DNA from: Gammaproteobacteria bacterium
Lineage (GTDB): Bacteria > Pseudomonadota > Gammaproteobacteria > Natronospirales > REEB76
Assembly: GCA_036383255.1 (NCBI GenBank)
Contig: DASVOS010000009.1
Span: forward strand, 111,287 to 148,109
Length of the DNA stretch: 36,823 nucleotides
Direction: 5' to 3'
Shown here piece after piece: positions 24,562 to 36,607 of the stretch. Within the stretch, counting starts at the first letter, position 1. Every line of letters begins with the position of its first letter. The translations under genes and the position numbers were made by a program. The notes beneath the pieces were generated by a model. That model searched no databases. It worked only from the letters and a program-made list of their open reading frames with translations, and was not told where the DNA came from.

Positions 24562-26817
24562 TCAGTTGCCGAACGAGGGCGCCAGGGTGGTGCCGTTGAT
24601 GGGGATACCAAGATACAGGAAGAAGACGCGCTGCCCCGACTCGCCGGCACCGACGCCGAAATACAGGGGACCCGCCACGGTGTCGGCGCCGAGCATCACC
24701 GCCGCGCCGTAACGCATGCCGGCCTCGCCGACGACGTTGGTGTGGCCCCAGACGTTACCCGCATCCACCCCGAACCCGAGGTAGAAACCGCGGCCGAGGC
24801 CCGTAGGGAGCTGGCCGGCTCGCCAGGCGTAGATGGCGTGGGCGTCGAACACCCGGTCGCCCCGCAGTTGTCCCTGCCGCTCGCCCGCCAGCGACAGGAA
24901 GCCGCCGAGCTGGAACTGGGCGTACAGCGGCATCGCGCTGCCGAGGTTGCTGCCCGCCTCCGCCATGAGCAGCAGCGAGCCGTCCCGGAGGCCGTAGGCA
25001 TGGCCCAGGGTTGCACCCACCTTGCTGTAGCTGACCTCTCCACCCAGCGAGCGGCGCGGCAGGTAGCCCGTCACCAGCGCATATGAACCGCTGGAGGGGA
25101 AGCTCGCATTGTCGAAGCTGTCGTAGCTGGCGCTGAAGTGCGGGCCCACCAGGGTCTCGTGGAAGTCGGGCAGCGCGGCACGGTCGCCGATGCGTGGCTG
25201 TGAGGTCACCCGGCCGTAGATCAGCCCTACCCGCGCCTCGCCCAGGTCCGCGGCATTGAGGCCGAGATCGAGGCCGGCACGCGGGAACACGGTGCTGTAT
25301 TCAGCGATACGGTCTTGCCCCTGGAACAGGTCGAAGGTCTCGTTCAGGTATTGGGCATTGGGCGCCACGAACACGCGGCCACGGTAGTCCATGGGCTGGT
25401 AGAGCTCGGTGTAGTAGAGCCGGGTCTTGCCCACCTCGAACTGGTTGCGCCACTCGGCGCCCAGGCTGTCTATCTCTGAGACGGTATAGCTCGCCAGGAG
25501 CTGATACGTGCTGTCACCCTCGAAGTCATCCGCGATGTGGATGCCGAACTGCAGGTAGTTGGGACGCCACTCCTTGGGCTCCACCAGGAGCCGAATGCCG
25601 GTGCGGCCGTCGTGGTGCTGCAGTACCGCGTCCACCCGCTGGAAATAACCCAGGTCATAGAGCCGGCGCAGGCCGTTGTTGATGGCCTGCTGGTTCCAGT
25701 CGTCGCCCGGACGCACGCCGAAGCGGGCGCGGATCAGCTCCGGCGAGATGGAACCGTTGCCGCTCACTTCCACGAAGTCCACCTTCTGCGGCTGTTCCGG
25801 CGACTTGCGGTACTGCTTGCGGTACTCCGCATAGTCCGCGTCCGGGAGCATGAGGTCGGTACGTTGCGACAGCGCCGCGTAGGCCTGCTTCTGCCCCAGC
25901 TTGATCGCCTCACCCATGCGTTGGAAGTCGGTGGGCCCGATGTCGCCCAGGTCCGGCTCGATCAACATGTCCTGGGTGCCGAGCGTGGCGATGGAATCCT
26001 TCACGTTCTGGTTGCCGTACAGCTTGAGCACCTGCAGCGACACGGTGAACACGTCGGTCAGCTCGTCGCCCTTGGAGAGCTGGGTGATGATGTCCACGGC
26101 GATCACCACGTCCGCGCCCATCTTGCGCGCCACGTCCACCGGCAGGTTGCGCGAGAGGCCGCCGTCCACCAATGGATGGTCGTCGATGCGCACCGGCGGG
26201 TACAGGCCCGGCACCGACATGCTGGCGTGGACCGCATCGGCCAGGCTGCCGTGGTCCAGCACCACCATGTTGCCGTTGGTGATGTCGGTGGCCACGGCGC
26301 GGAACGGGATCGGCAGCTTATCGAAGTCCATGTCCGGCTTGAGCGCGAGCGTGAGCACGTTGAGGATCCGGCCCGGCGCGTTGCCGTTGACGATGCCCTG
26401 CGGGAAGAAGTACTTGTCCGCTGCGTAGCCGAACTCGACCCTGAGCAGGTACTTGAGCTCGTCCTGCTTGTCCTTGTAGCTCAGGCGGCTGCGCGGCGGG
26501 GCGTTCGCCATGTCCGCCTGCAAGGCAGGCCGGTTCATCTGCGACTCCAGGTCCTGGGACGACATGCCGGCGGCATAGAGGCCGCCGATGATGCCGCCCA
26601 TGCTGGTGCCGGCGATGCAGTCGATGGGGATGTGCAGCTTCTCCATCGCCTCGATCACGCCCACATGCGCGGCGCCGCGGGCGCCCCCGCCGCTCAACAC
26701 CAGGCAGATCTTGGGACGATGGGCGGAAGCGTTGGGGGCATCGGCCTCATCGGCGCGGGCCTGGGCCATGCCGATGAGCAGCGGCAGCATGAGCGCTGAG
26801 ATCAGGAGTGCCCGCAT
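24562..26817 (-). CDS. Patatin-like phospholipase, type Vd autotransporter (PlpD-like)
   Basis: A 751-residue outer-membrane protein with the plan of type Vd secretion: signal peptide (1-22), patatin phospholipase domain (about 35-330), one POTRA domain (about 355-425), and a 16-strand-type beta-barrel (about 435-751). The patatin oxyanion hole is SGGGARG (42-48), the nucleophile Ser72 is in GTSMGG, and the catalytic Asp218 in VDGGLSRN. Relatives are Pseudomonas PlpD and Fusobacterium FplA, lipid-hydrolysing surface or secreted proteins. The sequence ends LGIPI followed by about a dozen residues, so the usual terminal aromatic of a beta-signal is not at the very end. ATG 26817 is chosen as it begins the signal peptide; longer in-frame extensions lack one. 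First gene of a three-gene operon. Confidence 0.93.
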   Translation of the reverse strand: MRALLISALMLPLLIGMAQARADEADAPNASAHRPKICLVLSGGGARGAAHVGVIEAMEKLHIPIDCIAGTSMGGIIGGLYAAGMSSQDLESQMNRPALQADMANAPPRSRLSYKDKQDELKYLLRVEFGYAADKYFFPQGIVNGNAPGRILNVLTLALKPDMDFDKLPIPFRAVATDITNGNMVVLDHGSLADAVHASMSVPGLYPPVRIDDHPLVDGGLSRNLPVDVARKMGADVVIAVDIITQLSKGDELTDVFTVSLQVLKLYGNQNVKDSIATLGTQDMLIEPDLGDIGPTDFQRMGEAIKLGQKQAYAALSQRTDLMLPDADYAEYRKQYRKSPEQPQKVDFVEVSGNGSISPELIRARFGVRPGDDWNQQAINNGLRRLYDLGYFQRVDAVLQHHDGRTGIRLLVEPKEWRPNYLQFGIHIADDFEGDSTYQLLASYTVSEIDSLGAEWRNQFEVGKTRLYYTELYQPMDYRGRVFVAPNAQYLNETFDLFQGQDRIAEYSTVFPRAGLDLGLNAADLGEARVGLIYGRVTSQPRIGDRAALPDFHETLVGPHFSASYDSFDNASFPSSGSYALVTGYLPRRSLGGEVSYSKVGATLGHAYGLRDGSLLLMAEAGSNLGSAMPLYAQFQLGGFLSLAGERQGQLRGDRVFDAHAIYAWRAGQLPTGLGRGFYLGFGVDAGNVWGHTNVVGEAGMRYGAAVMLGADTVAGPLYFGVGAGESGQRVFFLYLGIPINGTTLAPSFGN

Positions 26818-26892
26818 GTGAGGACCGCCGTTGAGATGCAGGCATTTTACCGAACGACACGGGGCCGGTGTAGCGAACGCTGTGTTAAATGA

Positions 26893-26917
26893 AAAGGCCG
26901 CTCGATGAGCGGCCTTT
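26893..26917 (-). terminator. Terminator after degV, bidirectional in form
   Basis: AAAGGCCGCTC (26893-26903) and GAGCGGCCTTT (26907-26917) form an 11-bp stem with a 3-base loop. On the minus strand it is followed by TCATTT and lies 22 bases after the degV stop, so it ends degV transcription before the autotransporter gene. The A/T flanks would let it work in either direction. Confidence 0.9.
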
Positions 26918-26939
26918 AAATGCGGACGAGAGGCGATGC

Positions 26940-27881
26940 TTACTTGGCGGCGTACGCCAAGCTGAACGCCCCCGGCCCGACATGGATGCCCGCCACGGTG
27001 CTCATCACGGACAGCAGCGTCTCCACCTTGTGGGCGTGGGCGACCTTCACGAACTCGTCGTAACCCGGGAAGGCCTTCACGTCCTCGGGGTTGCCGGCGT
27101 AGCTCATGCACACCACCTTGGTGAGCAGGCCCTTCTCGATGGCCTGGGTGGCGATGGCGAACAGGCGCTTCATGGCACCGTCGAAGCCGCGCACCGTCTC
27201 CACCGCCTCGGTCTCGCCGCGGTAGGCCTTGAGGATGGGTTTGATGTCCAGCATGGTGCCCATCTGGTACTTGAACCAGCCCACGCTTTTGTCACCCTTC
27301 TGGTGGGCGCGGGAACGCACGTAATAGAGGTCTTGGGGCACGAGGTAGGCGTGCACGTCCTGGGAGAAGCTCTCCACGTGCTGGCGCAGGCGGTCGAAGG
27401 CCACCTCGGCCTGGCCGCCCTGCAGGAGGCGCAGGGCCTCGTACACCACCACGCCTTGGCCGGTGAACAGGGTCTTGCTGTCCAGCACGCGCAAGGCGAA
27501 CTGTTCCTCCATGCCGGCAGCGCGGCGGCGCTCCTTGTAGCCGGACAGGATCATGAAGGAAGCCTTGGTGGCGTTCTCGAACACCGGGCTGCGGCTGCTG
27601 GAGACCGTGATCACCAGCACGCGGTCGTACTTGAGCACCAACTGGTCCAGGAACCAGTCCTTGATCGCCTTCACCGAGAGCGGTGCGGTGGTGATCTCGA
27701 GTTCCTTCTCCGCCACGTAGCGGCGGTAGAACTCCATGGTCTGGTCGGGGTCACGCACGTCCTTGAAGGTCATGGTGCCGAACTGCATGTTGATGGGCAT
27801 GATCTCGAGGCCGTTCTGCTCGATGAAGCTGCGCGGCAAGTCGCAGGCGGCGTCGACGACGATTCCGATCTTCTGAGGCAT
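26940..27881 (-). CDS. DegV family lipid-binding protein
   Basis: A 313-residue DegV family protein. DegV proteins (FakB in Gram-positives) bind a fatty acid and in Firmicutes present it to the kinase FakA; the role in proteobacteria is poorly known. The N-terminus has the typical VVDAACDLPRSF start, ITTAPLS at the usual ligand-site position, the segment ITVSSSRSPVFENA, and VLDSKTLFTGQGVVVYEA. It is slightly longer than the usual 280-290 residues. ATG 27881 is chosen for GGGAG 8 bases upstream. It is preceded by a 146-base gap after mazG that contains an AT-rich stretch (about 27955-27970), a possible promoter, and is closed by the terminator at 26893-26917. No FakA-like kinase is nearby. Confidence 0.88.
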   Translation of the reverse strand: MPQKIGIVVDAACDLPRSFIEQNGLEIMPINMQFGTMTFKDVRDPDQTMEFYRRYVAEKELEITTAPLSVKAIKDWFLDQLVLKYDRVLVITVSSSRSPVFENATKASFMILSGYKERRRAAGMEEQFALRVLDSKTLFTGQGVVVYEALRLLQGGQAEVAFDRLRQHVESFSQDVHAYLVPQDLYYVRSRAHQKGDKSVGWFKYQMGTMLDIKPILKAYRGETEAVETVRGFDGAMKRLFAIATQAIEKGLLTKVVCMSYAGNPEDVKAFPGYDEFVKVAHAHKVETLLSVMSTVAGIHVGPGAFSLAYAAK

Positions 27882-28027
27882 TGTTATGGCTCCCAATCGT
27901 CCTGGTGGTCCCGCCCGCCCATGCTTGGGCCCCGTCACCCTCGGGAAGGACCATTTAACTTATATATCACCCAACGATAGCACAGGCAGGCCCGCTTTTC
28001 CCAACAGCCATGCGGGGTTGCAGGGCT

Positions 28028-28810
28028 CTAGAGTCCTTCGCGCTTGGCTTCGTCCCAATAATGGTCCATCTCCTCCAGGCTCACTTCCTCCGGGTGCTTG
28101 CCCTGCTCCGCGAGCCGAGCCTCCATGTGGCGGAAGCGCCGCTCGAACTTGCGGTTGGTGCCGCGCAGGGCCTGCTCCGGGTCCACGCCGAGCTTGCGCG
28201 CCATGTTCGCCACCGCGAACAGCACGTCACCCAGCTCATCCTCGAGCCGCGCCTTGGGCGCCTGTTGGACCAGCTCCTGTTCCAGTTCCGTGAGCTCCTC
28301 CCGCACCTTGGCGAACACGGGGCCAAGCTCGCCCCAGTCGAAGCCCACCCGTGCGGCCCGCTTCTGCAGCTTCTCGGCCCGGGTCAGGGCCGGCATGCCG
28401 GCGGGCACGCCATCAAGCACGCCGGTCTGCTGCTTGGCGGCCCGCTCGTGGACCTTGCGCGCCTCCCAGTCCCGGGTCTGGGCCTCAGCGTCAGCGACCT
28501 GCGCCGTCCCGAAGACATGCGGATGTCGCTGCGTGAGCTTATCGCCGACACCGGCGGCCACATCCTCGAAACTGAACAGGCCCGCCTCCTCCGCCATGCG
28601 CGCGTGGTACACCACCTGCAGCAAGAGGTCTCCCAGCTCTTCATGGAGCGCCGTGAGGTCCTGCCGTTCGATGGCATCCGCCACCTCGTAAGCCTCTTCC
28701 ACGGTGTAGGGCGCGATGGTCTTGAAGGTCTGCTGGCGGTCCCAGGGGCATCCCGTCTCAGGGTCCCGCAGCCGCGCCATGATCTCGAGCAGGCGCTGCG
28801 TCTGTTTCAT
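28028..28810 (-). CDS. mazG: Nucleoside triphosphate pyrophosphohydrolase MazG
   Basis: Hydrolyses NTPs and dNTPs to monophosphates and pyrophosphate, cleaning the nucleotide pool and lowering ppGpp under starvation in E. coli. The 260-residue protein has two tandem MazG domains. The N-terminal one starts RDPETGCPWDRQQTF and contains EEAYEV and HEELGDLLLQVVYHARM; the C-terminal, catalytically dominant domain contains REELTELEQE and EDELGDVLFAVANMAR, supplying the metal-binding Glu/Asp set. Length matches E. coli MazG. Its ATG overlaps the upstream NUDIX gene's stop by 4 bases. Confidence 0.95.
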   Translation of the reverse strand: MKQTQRLLEIMARLRDPETGCPWDRQQTFKTIAPYTVEEAYEVADAIERQDLTALHEELGDLLLQVVYHARMAEEAGLFSFEDVAAGVGDKLTQRHPHVFGTAQVADAEAQTRDWEARKVHERAAKQQTGVLDGVPAGMPALTRAEKLQKRAARVGFDWGELGPVFAKVREELTELEQELVQQAPKARLEDELGDVLFAVANMARKLGVDPEQALRGTNRKFERRFRHMEARLAEQGKHPEEVSLEEMDHYWDEAKREGL

Positions 28811-29436
28811 GCGTCCTCCGTCTTGAGCGTATCCAGGAAGTTCACCAGCATGGCGGCGGTGGCGCCCCAGATGGTGTGCTGCCCGTATTCGAAGAGATAG
28901 AAACCTACCTGCTCGCCCCCCACCTCCCGGGTCTGCACCTGGCGGTTGCCGATGTCTGCCAGGAACGCGAGGGGCACCTCGAACACTTCCGCCACCTCCA
29001 GGGGATCCGGTGCCAGGGTGAAGCCGGGCCGCACCAAGCCCACCACTGGGGTCACCGCGTAACCACTGATGGTGAGGTAGCCCCGGAGGTAACCCACCAC
29101 CTCCACATACTCATGACCCAATCCGATCTCTTCGCGGGTCTCCCGCAGGGCGGTGGCCACCGGGTCCAGGTCCTGGGGTTCCCGGCCACCCCCGGGGAAG
29201 CTCACTTGGCCGCCGTGATCCTGGAGACGATCGGTGCGGCGTGTGAGGAGGACGGTAGGCCCTTCCGGGTGGATGACTAAAGGCAGGAGCACCGAGGCGG
29301 GCCGCCAGGGCTGCTTGGGCAGGAAACCGGGCGGCAGGTCCCCGAGTACCCGCCGTGGCGAGAAGTCTTCGGGGACCAGGCTGCCGGCGAAACGGCGGCG
29401 GATGAATTCGGGGAAATTTCCGCCTTTTAATTCCAT
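28807..29436 (-). CDS. NUDIX CoA diphosphatase (NudL-like)
   Basis: A 209-residue NUDIX hydrolase of the CoA pyrophosphatase group, cleaving CoA to 4'-phosphopantetheine and 3',5'-ADP. It has the family's leading motif LLTRRTDRLQDHGGQVSFPGG (read in two parts, about 63-83) followed by the NUDIX helix RETREEIGL (about 97-105). The start has no Shine-Dalgarno sequence and is preceded by a 38-base AT-rich spacer after fumC, so the start is less certain than the frame. It is co-translated with mazG; both clean up nucleotide-type pyrophosphates. Confidence 0.9.
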   Translation of the reverse strand: MELKGGNFPEFIRRRFAGSLVPEDFSPRRVLGDLPPGFLPKQPWRPASVLLPLVIHPEGPTVLLTRRTDRLQDHGGQVSFPGGGREPQDLDPVATALRETREEIGLGHEYVEVVGYLRGYLTISGYAVTPVVGLVRPGFTLAPDPLEVAEVFEVPLAFLADIGNRQVQTREVGGEQVGFYLFEYGQHTIWGATAAMLVNFLDTLKTEDA

Positions 29437-29474
29437 TTTATCAATGAGTTAAAGATAGTCTTAAAAGTAAATTC

Positions 29475-30869
<1,395 letters not shown>

Positions 30870-30898
30870 CTCCGCTCCTCAAGAATCCAAATAAGGAA

Positions 30899-30911
30899 AG
30901 CTTAATAAGCT
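30899..30911. promoter_or_regulatory. Palindromic operator candidate in the fumC-purB gap
   Basis: AGCTTA-A-TAAGCT is a perfect 6-bp inverted repeat with a one-base centre. It overlaps the -35 proposed for purB (30902-30907) and lies 30 bases upstream of fumC, so a bound protein could affect either gene. No regulator is identified. Confidence 0.4.
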
Positions 30912-30930
30912 ACTGATTTGATGATATAAT
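30902..30930 (+). promoter_or_regulatory. Sigma-70 promoter for the purB operon
   Basis: A perfect -10 TATAAT (30925-30930) is preceded at 17 bp by TTAATA (four of six matches to the -35 consensus). Transcription would start around 30937, leaving a leader of about 85 bases before purB. Confidence 0.65.
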
Positions 30931-30939
30931 CTGTGGTGA

Positions 30940-32753
<1,814 letters not shown>

Positions 32754-32769
32754 TCGCGGCCGGCCTTCC

Positions 32770-33933
32770 GTGGCCGAGGTCTCCACGCTGCTCGGCGGCC
32801 TGACGCCGCGCGAGTTCCTGCAGCAGCACTGGCAGCGCAAGCCGCTGCTGGTGCGCGGTGCCTTCCCGGACATCGTCTCCCCGCTCACGCCCGCCGAGCT
32901 CGCCGGCCTCGCCTGCGAGGAAGGCGTCGAGTCGCGCCTGGTGGAGCAGACCAGGAAGGCGCCGGGCTGGAAGCTGAGGCATGGCCCGTTCCTGCACAAG
33001 GATTTCAGGAAACTCCCCAAGACGCGCTGGACCCTGCTGGTGCAGGACGTGGACAAGCACGTGCCGGCGGTGGCGGCTCTGCTAGAGCCCTTCCGCTTCA
33101 TCCCCGACTGGCGCATCGACGACATCATGGTGAGCTACGCCGCCGACGGGGGCTCGGTGGGCCCACATGTGGACGCCTATGACGTGTTCCTGCTGCAGGC
33201 GGAGGGCATGCGCCGCTGGGACATCCATACCGCTCCGCAGCCGGAGCATACCGCTCCCGGGCTCGAGCTCAGGCAGGTGCAAGCTTTCCAGCCGGAGGAG
33301 AGCTGGCTGCTGATGCCGGGTGACATGCTGTACCTGCCGCCGGGCGTCGCACACCACGGCGTCGCCTTCGGCGAGTGCCTGACTTACTCCGTCGGTTTCC
33401 GCGCGCCGGCTCAGACGGAGCTGCTGGCGGACTTCGCGGCGGACCTGATGCAGGGCGCCGATGCGAACGTCCGCTACACCGATCCTGATCTCGTGCCGGC
33501 GGCAAACCCGGGCGAGCTCACGCTCGAGGCGCGCGCCCGCGCCCGCCAGATGCTGCGCGCGCACCTGCGGCCCACCGACGACCAGCTCGATGTGTGGTTC
33601 GGGCGCTTCATCACAGAGCCCAAACCCTGGCTCAAGCCCGTGCCGGCCGCGCGCCGCACCAACCTCGCCAAGCTCAAGGCCGGCCTCACGCGTCGCAACC
33701 TCGCTTGGCACCCGGCGGTGCGGGTGGCCTGGTTCGGCGTGCGCCAGTCCTGCCACCTGTTCGTTGACGGTAAGCACTATCCCCTGCCCGAGAAGCTCAC
33801 GGCCTTCGCCGAGTTCCTGGGTGAAACTCGCAGCCTCGATGGCGATAAGCTGCTGCGGCTCGTGGACCATCCTGAGATCGCGCCGCTGCTGCTGGAGTGG
33901 CTGGACGCGGGCCAGCTCGAGTGGAACCCATGA
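32770..33933 (+). CDS. roxA: Ribosomal oxygenase RoxA (YcfD), L16 arginine hydroxylase
   Basis: A 2-oxoglutarate/Fe(II) oxygenase that hydroxylates an arginine of ribosomal protein L16. The 387-residue protein has the JmjC-type facial triad: His133 and Asp135 (GPHVDAYDVF) and His195 (PPGVAHHG). The approach motifs PDWRIDDIMVSY and YSVGFRAP match E. coli YcfD closely, followed by the dimerisation and winged-helix C-terminal domain. Start is GTG at 32770, which gives the right N-terminus (LTPREFLQQHWQRKPLLVRG); an in-frame ATG at 32695 would run back through the lipoprotein gene. The stop overlaps the next gene as ATGA. Confidence 0.92.
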   Translation: MAEVSTLLGGLTPREFLQQHWQRKPLLVRGAFPDIVSPLTPAELAGLACEEGVESRLVEQTRKAPGWKLRHGPFLHKDFRKLPKTRWTLLVQDVDKHVPAVAALLEPFRFIPDWRIDDIMVSYAADGGSVGPHVDAYDVFLLQAEGMRRWDIHTAPQPEHTAPGLELRQVQAFQPEESWLLMPGDMLYLPPGVAHHGVAFGECLTYSVGFRAPAQTELLADFAADLMQGADANVRYTDPDLVPAANPGELTLEARARARQMLRAHLRPTDDQLDVWFGRFITEPKPWLKPVPAARRTNLAKLKAGLTRRNLAWHPAVRVAWFGVRQSCHLFVDGKHYPLPEKLTAFAEFLGETRSLDGDKLLRLVDHPEIAPLLLEWLDAGQLEWNP

Positions 33934-34358
33934 ACGCAGACTTCCGCATCCGCGTCGCCGACTGGGAACGGGAGCGCGAGGCCATGCGTGCCGTGCGCAC
34001 TGAAGTGTTCATCCAGGAGCAGCACATCCCGCCCCAGGACGAGTGGGACGAGCTCGACCCCCTGTGCGTGCACTTGCTGGCGTTGGATGCCGAGGGTGCA
34101 CCGGTCGGCACCGGCCGCCTCACCCCCGACGGACAGATCGGCAGGATGGCGGTGCTCAAGGCACGGCGCGGACGGGGCATCGGCACCGCCCTGCTGCGGA
34201 CCTTGCTGGACTCGGCGCAGCAGCGCGGCCTCAAGGCCTGCCGCCTGAACGCTCAGGAGCATGCCATGGGCTTCTATGCACGTCACGGCTTCACCGCTTA
34301 CGATGAGGGCTTCCTGGAAGGCGGCATCCCGCACCGCCGCATGCGCAAGGATCTTTAA
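33930..34358 (+). CDS. GNAT family N-acetyltransferase
   Basis: A 142-residue GNAT acetyltransferase similar to the YjcF/ElaA-type group. The acetyl-CoA pyrophosphate loop is RRGRGIGTALL (about 80-90), preceded by the beta-4 strand IGRMAVL; the N-terminal VRTEVFIQEQHIPPQDEWDELD (read in parts) is typical of this subgroup. ATG 33930 is chosen as it overlaps the roxA stop. The next gene starts one base after its stop. Substrate unknown; neighbours suggest, but do not prove, a link with translation. Confidence 0.87.
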   Translation: MNADFRIRVADWEREREAMRAVRTEVFIQEQHIPPQDEWDELDPLCVHLLALDAEGAPVGTGRLTPDGQIGRMAVLKARRGRGIGTALLRTLLDSAQQRGLKACRLNAQEHAMGFYARHGFTAYDEGFLEGGIPHRRMRKDL

Positions 34359-34359
34359 G

Positions 34360-34854
34360 ATGGAGACGCCGCGCGAAGACAATTACCGCAGGCTCGAGAC
34401 CCTGGCGGACAACCGCGCGGCCTCGGTGGCCGTGGCCGCGATCGCGAAGCGCGAGCTCGTTCTGTTCAGCCACGACCTGGAGCCCATGCTCTATGACAAG
34501 GAGGAGTTCATCGCCGCGGTGCAGGCACTCGCCACCCGTTCACGCATGAGCCGCATCCGGGTGGTGACCATCGACCCCGGCCCAGCCATCCGCGCGGGAC
34601 ACAGGCTCGTGGCCCTGGCCCAGCGCTTCAGTTCCTACATAGAAGTGCGGCGCGCCTCCCACGACCACGCCGGCCTCGCGGAGACCTACCTCGTGGCAGA
34701 CTCGACGGCGTTGCTGCTGCGTCCCGTCGCCACACGCTACGAGGGCTATGCCGACCTGCACGCACCCTTCGAAGCCCGCCAGCAGCTCAAGGGGTTCGAG
34801 GAGATATGGGAGAAGGCCGAGCCAGACCCCGAATTCCGTCGGCTGGGTATCTAG
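34360..34854 (+). CDS. Uncharacterised protein following the GNAT gene
   Basis: A 164-residue soluble protein with no motif I can assign firmly. It has an N-terminal helix, then LVLFSHDLEPMLYDKEEF and a segment RIRVVTIDPGPAIRAGHRLVALAQRF resembling the alternating strand-helix pattern of phospholipase D-like folds, but without an HxK catalytic motif. I recall, with low confidence, that a similar domain is fused to the C-terminus of GNAT enzymes in other proteobacteria (DUF7931), which would explain the one-base spacing here. AAGGAT lies about 11 bases upstream of the ATG. Function is unknown. Confidence 0.75.
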   Translation: METPREDNYRRLETLADNRAASVAVAAIAKRELVLFSHDLEPMLYDKEEFIAAVQALATRSRMSRIRVVTIDPGPAIRAGHRLVALAQRFSSYIEVRRASHDHAGLAETYLVADSTALLLRPVATRYEGYADLHAPFEARQQLKGFEEIWEKAEPDPEFRRLGI

Positions 34855-34860
34855 GTAGCC

Positions 34861-35334
34861 ATGGTCTGGAAACCACATGTCACGGTTGCAGCGATAGCGG
34901 AACAGGATGGCCGCTTCCTCGTTGTTGAGGAAGAAGTGCGTGGCCGTCGCGTCTTCAACAACCCCGCCGGCCATCTCGAACCGGGCGAAAGCTTCCTGGA
35001 GGCTGTCCAGCGCGAAGCCCTGGAAGAGACCGGCTGGGAGTTCACGCCGGATGCCGTCACCGGCATCTACCTGTGGAAGAACCCGGAGCTGGACGCGACC
35101 TTCGTGCGGGTGGCCTTCCACGGCCGTTGCGCGCGGCATCACGCGGACCGCGCGCTGGACAAGGGTATCGTCGGCCCGCACTGGCTGAGCCGGGCCGAGC
35201 TCGCGGATGGCACGCGGCCACTGCGCAGCCCCATGGTACTGCATTGCATCGACGACGCACTGGCCGGCCGGCGCTACCCGCTGGACCTCCTGAGCCACGT
35301 CACCGACCTGGACTCGATCCTCGAAGACGCCTGA
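34861..35334 (+). CDS. nudJ: NUDIX phosphatase NudJ
   Basis: NudJ hydrolyses nucleoside triphosphates and thiamin precursors (HMP-PP) in E. coli. The 157-residue protein has a full NUDIX box, G-x5-E-x7-RE-x2-EE-x-G, visible as GHLEPGESF then REALEETGW (37-59). It starts with [12 protein letters not shown], the normal NudJ N-terminus. It lies 25 bases before mnmA, and nudJ-mnmA adjacency is conserved in E. coli. Confidence 0.92.
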   Translation: MVWKPHVTVAAIAEQDGRFLVVEEEVRGRRVFNNPAGHLEPGESFLEAVQREALEETGWEFTPDAVTGIYLWKNPELDATFVRVAFHGRCARHHADRALDKGIVGPHWLSRAELADGTRPLRSPMVLHCIDDALAGRRYPLDLLSHVTDLDSILEDA

Positions 35335-35359
35335 AGCGCCCGGCGCTAGACTATCGCGC

Positions 35360-36502
35360 ATGGCTTCACCCTCCTCCACCCGCGTCATCGTCGGCCTCTC
35401 AGGCGGCGTGGACTCCGCCGTGGCCGCGCTGCTCCTGAAGCGCGAAGGCTACGCGGTGGAAGGCCTGTTCATGGACAACTGGGAGGACGGCGAAGACGAG
35501 AGCTACTGCACCGCCGCCGAGGACTTCCAGGACGCGCGCCAGGTATGCGAGACCCTCGGCATCCCGCTGCACAAGGTGAACTTCGCAGCCGAGTACCGGG
35601 AGCGGGTGTTCAAGCACTTCCTGGAGGGTTACGCCGCAGGCTGGACACCCAACCCTGACGTGCTCTGCAACAGCGAGATCAAGTTCAAGGCCTTCCTCGA
35701 CCATGCGTTGCGTCTCGGCGCCGGGCGCATCGCCACCGGCCACTACGCACGCCTCGCGCCGGGACCGGAGGGCGTGAAGCTCCTGAAGGCGCTGGACGGC
35801 GCCAAGGACCAGAGCTACTTCCTGCATGCGGTGCCCCAGGCGGCGCTGCAGCGGGCTCTCTTCCCCCTGGGCGGGCTGCTCAAGACCGACACCCGCGCCC
35901 TGGCGAAGGAAGCCGGATTCGCGAACCACGCCAAGAAGGACAGCACCGGCATCTGCTTCATCGGCGAGCGGCGCTTCGCGGAGTTCCTGGGAAAGTACCT
36001 GCCGGCGCAGCCGGGCGAGATCGTCACCCCCGATGGCAAGGTGCTGGGCCGGCACAACGGCCTCATGTTCTACACCCTCGGCCAGCGCTCCGGCATCGGC
36101 ATCGGAGGGCGGCGGGAAGGCACGGACGAGCCGTGGTATGTGGCTGGCAAGGACATGGCGCGCAACCGTCTGTTGGTGGTGCAGGGCCACGACCATCCGC
36201 TGCTCCTGAGCGACGGGCTCACGGCCGGACGGCTGCACTGGATCGCCGGGGCGGCACCGGCCTTGCCGCTGCACTGCGCCGCCAAGACCCGCTATCGGCA
36301 GGCGGACCAGCCCTGCATGCTCCTGCGCATCGCCGACGGCCGTGTCCGGGCGGAATTCGAGCAGCCGCAGCGCGCCGTGACCCCCGGGCAATATGCGGTG
36401 TTCTACCTGGAGGATGAGTGCCTGGGTGGCGGCGTGATCGAGGCCCTGCCGGAGCCGGCGGATGCGCAGCACGTGGCCGCGGCCGAACTGTCTCGGGCCT
36501 GA
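35360..36502 (+). CDS. mnmA: tRNA-specific 2-thiouridylase MnmA
   Basis: MnmA adds sulfur to uridine 34 of tRNAs for Lys, Glu and Gln, taking it from the TusE relay in E. coli. The 380-residue protein has the PP-loop SGGVDS (14-19), catalytic Cys103 in NPDVLCN, the second catalytic Cys199 in [12 protein letters not shown], and the C-terminal beta-barrel. Length is typical. It probably ends the purB operon; the acnA promoter follows within 10 bases of its stop. Confidence 0.97.
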   Translation: MASPSSTRVIVGLSGGVDSAVAALLLKREGYAVEGLFMDNWEDGEDESYCTAAEDFQDARQVCETLGIPLHKVNFAAEYRERVFKHFLEGYAAGWTPNPDVLCNSEIKFKAFLDHALRLGAGRIATGHYARLAPGPEGVKLLKALDGAKDQSYFLHAVPQAALQRALFPLGGLLKTDTRALAKEAGFANHAKKDSTGICFIGERRFAEFLGKYLPAQPGEIVTPDGKVLGRHNGLMFYTLGQRSGIGIGGRREGTDEPWYVAGKDMARNRLLVVQGHDHPLLLSDGLTAGRLHWIAGAAPALPLHCAAKTRYRQADQPCMLLRIADGRVRAEFEQPQRAVTPGQYAVFYLEDECLGGGVIEALPEPADAQHVAAAELSRA

Positions 36503-36509
36503 TGCTTAC

Positions 36510-36520
36510 CTTATAATAAG
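36510..36520 (+). promoter_or_regulatory. -10 element upstream of acnA within a small palindrome
   Basis: A perfect TATAAT (36512-36517) lies in CTTAT-A-ATAAG, an 11-base palindrome. No good -35 is visible at 16-18 bp, where the DNA still codes the end of mnmA, so the promoter may depend on an activator or another sigma factor. Leader to acnA is about 85 bases. Confidence 0.45.
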
Positions 36521-36607
36521 CGGCTCAAGTCATCCCTTCCCGACGGCACGTCCGCGTCTCTCCCGAAACCGGCCCCGGCGGGGAATCCATCCCTAACCGG
36601 AGGCGTC

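Noticed and set aside
28291-28326. Possible frameshift in the NUDIX-mazG region
   Set aside because: The 4-base overlap of the NUDIX gene and mazG is a normal translational coupling, and both proteins are full-length with all motifs in frame.
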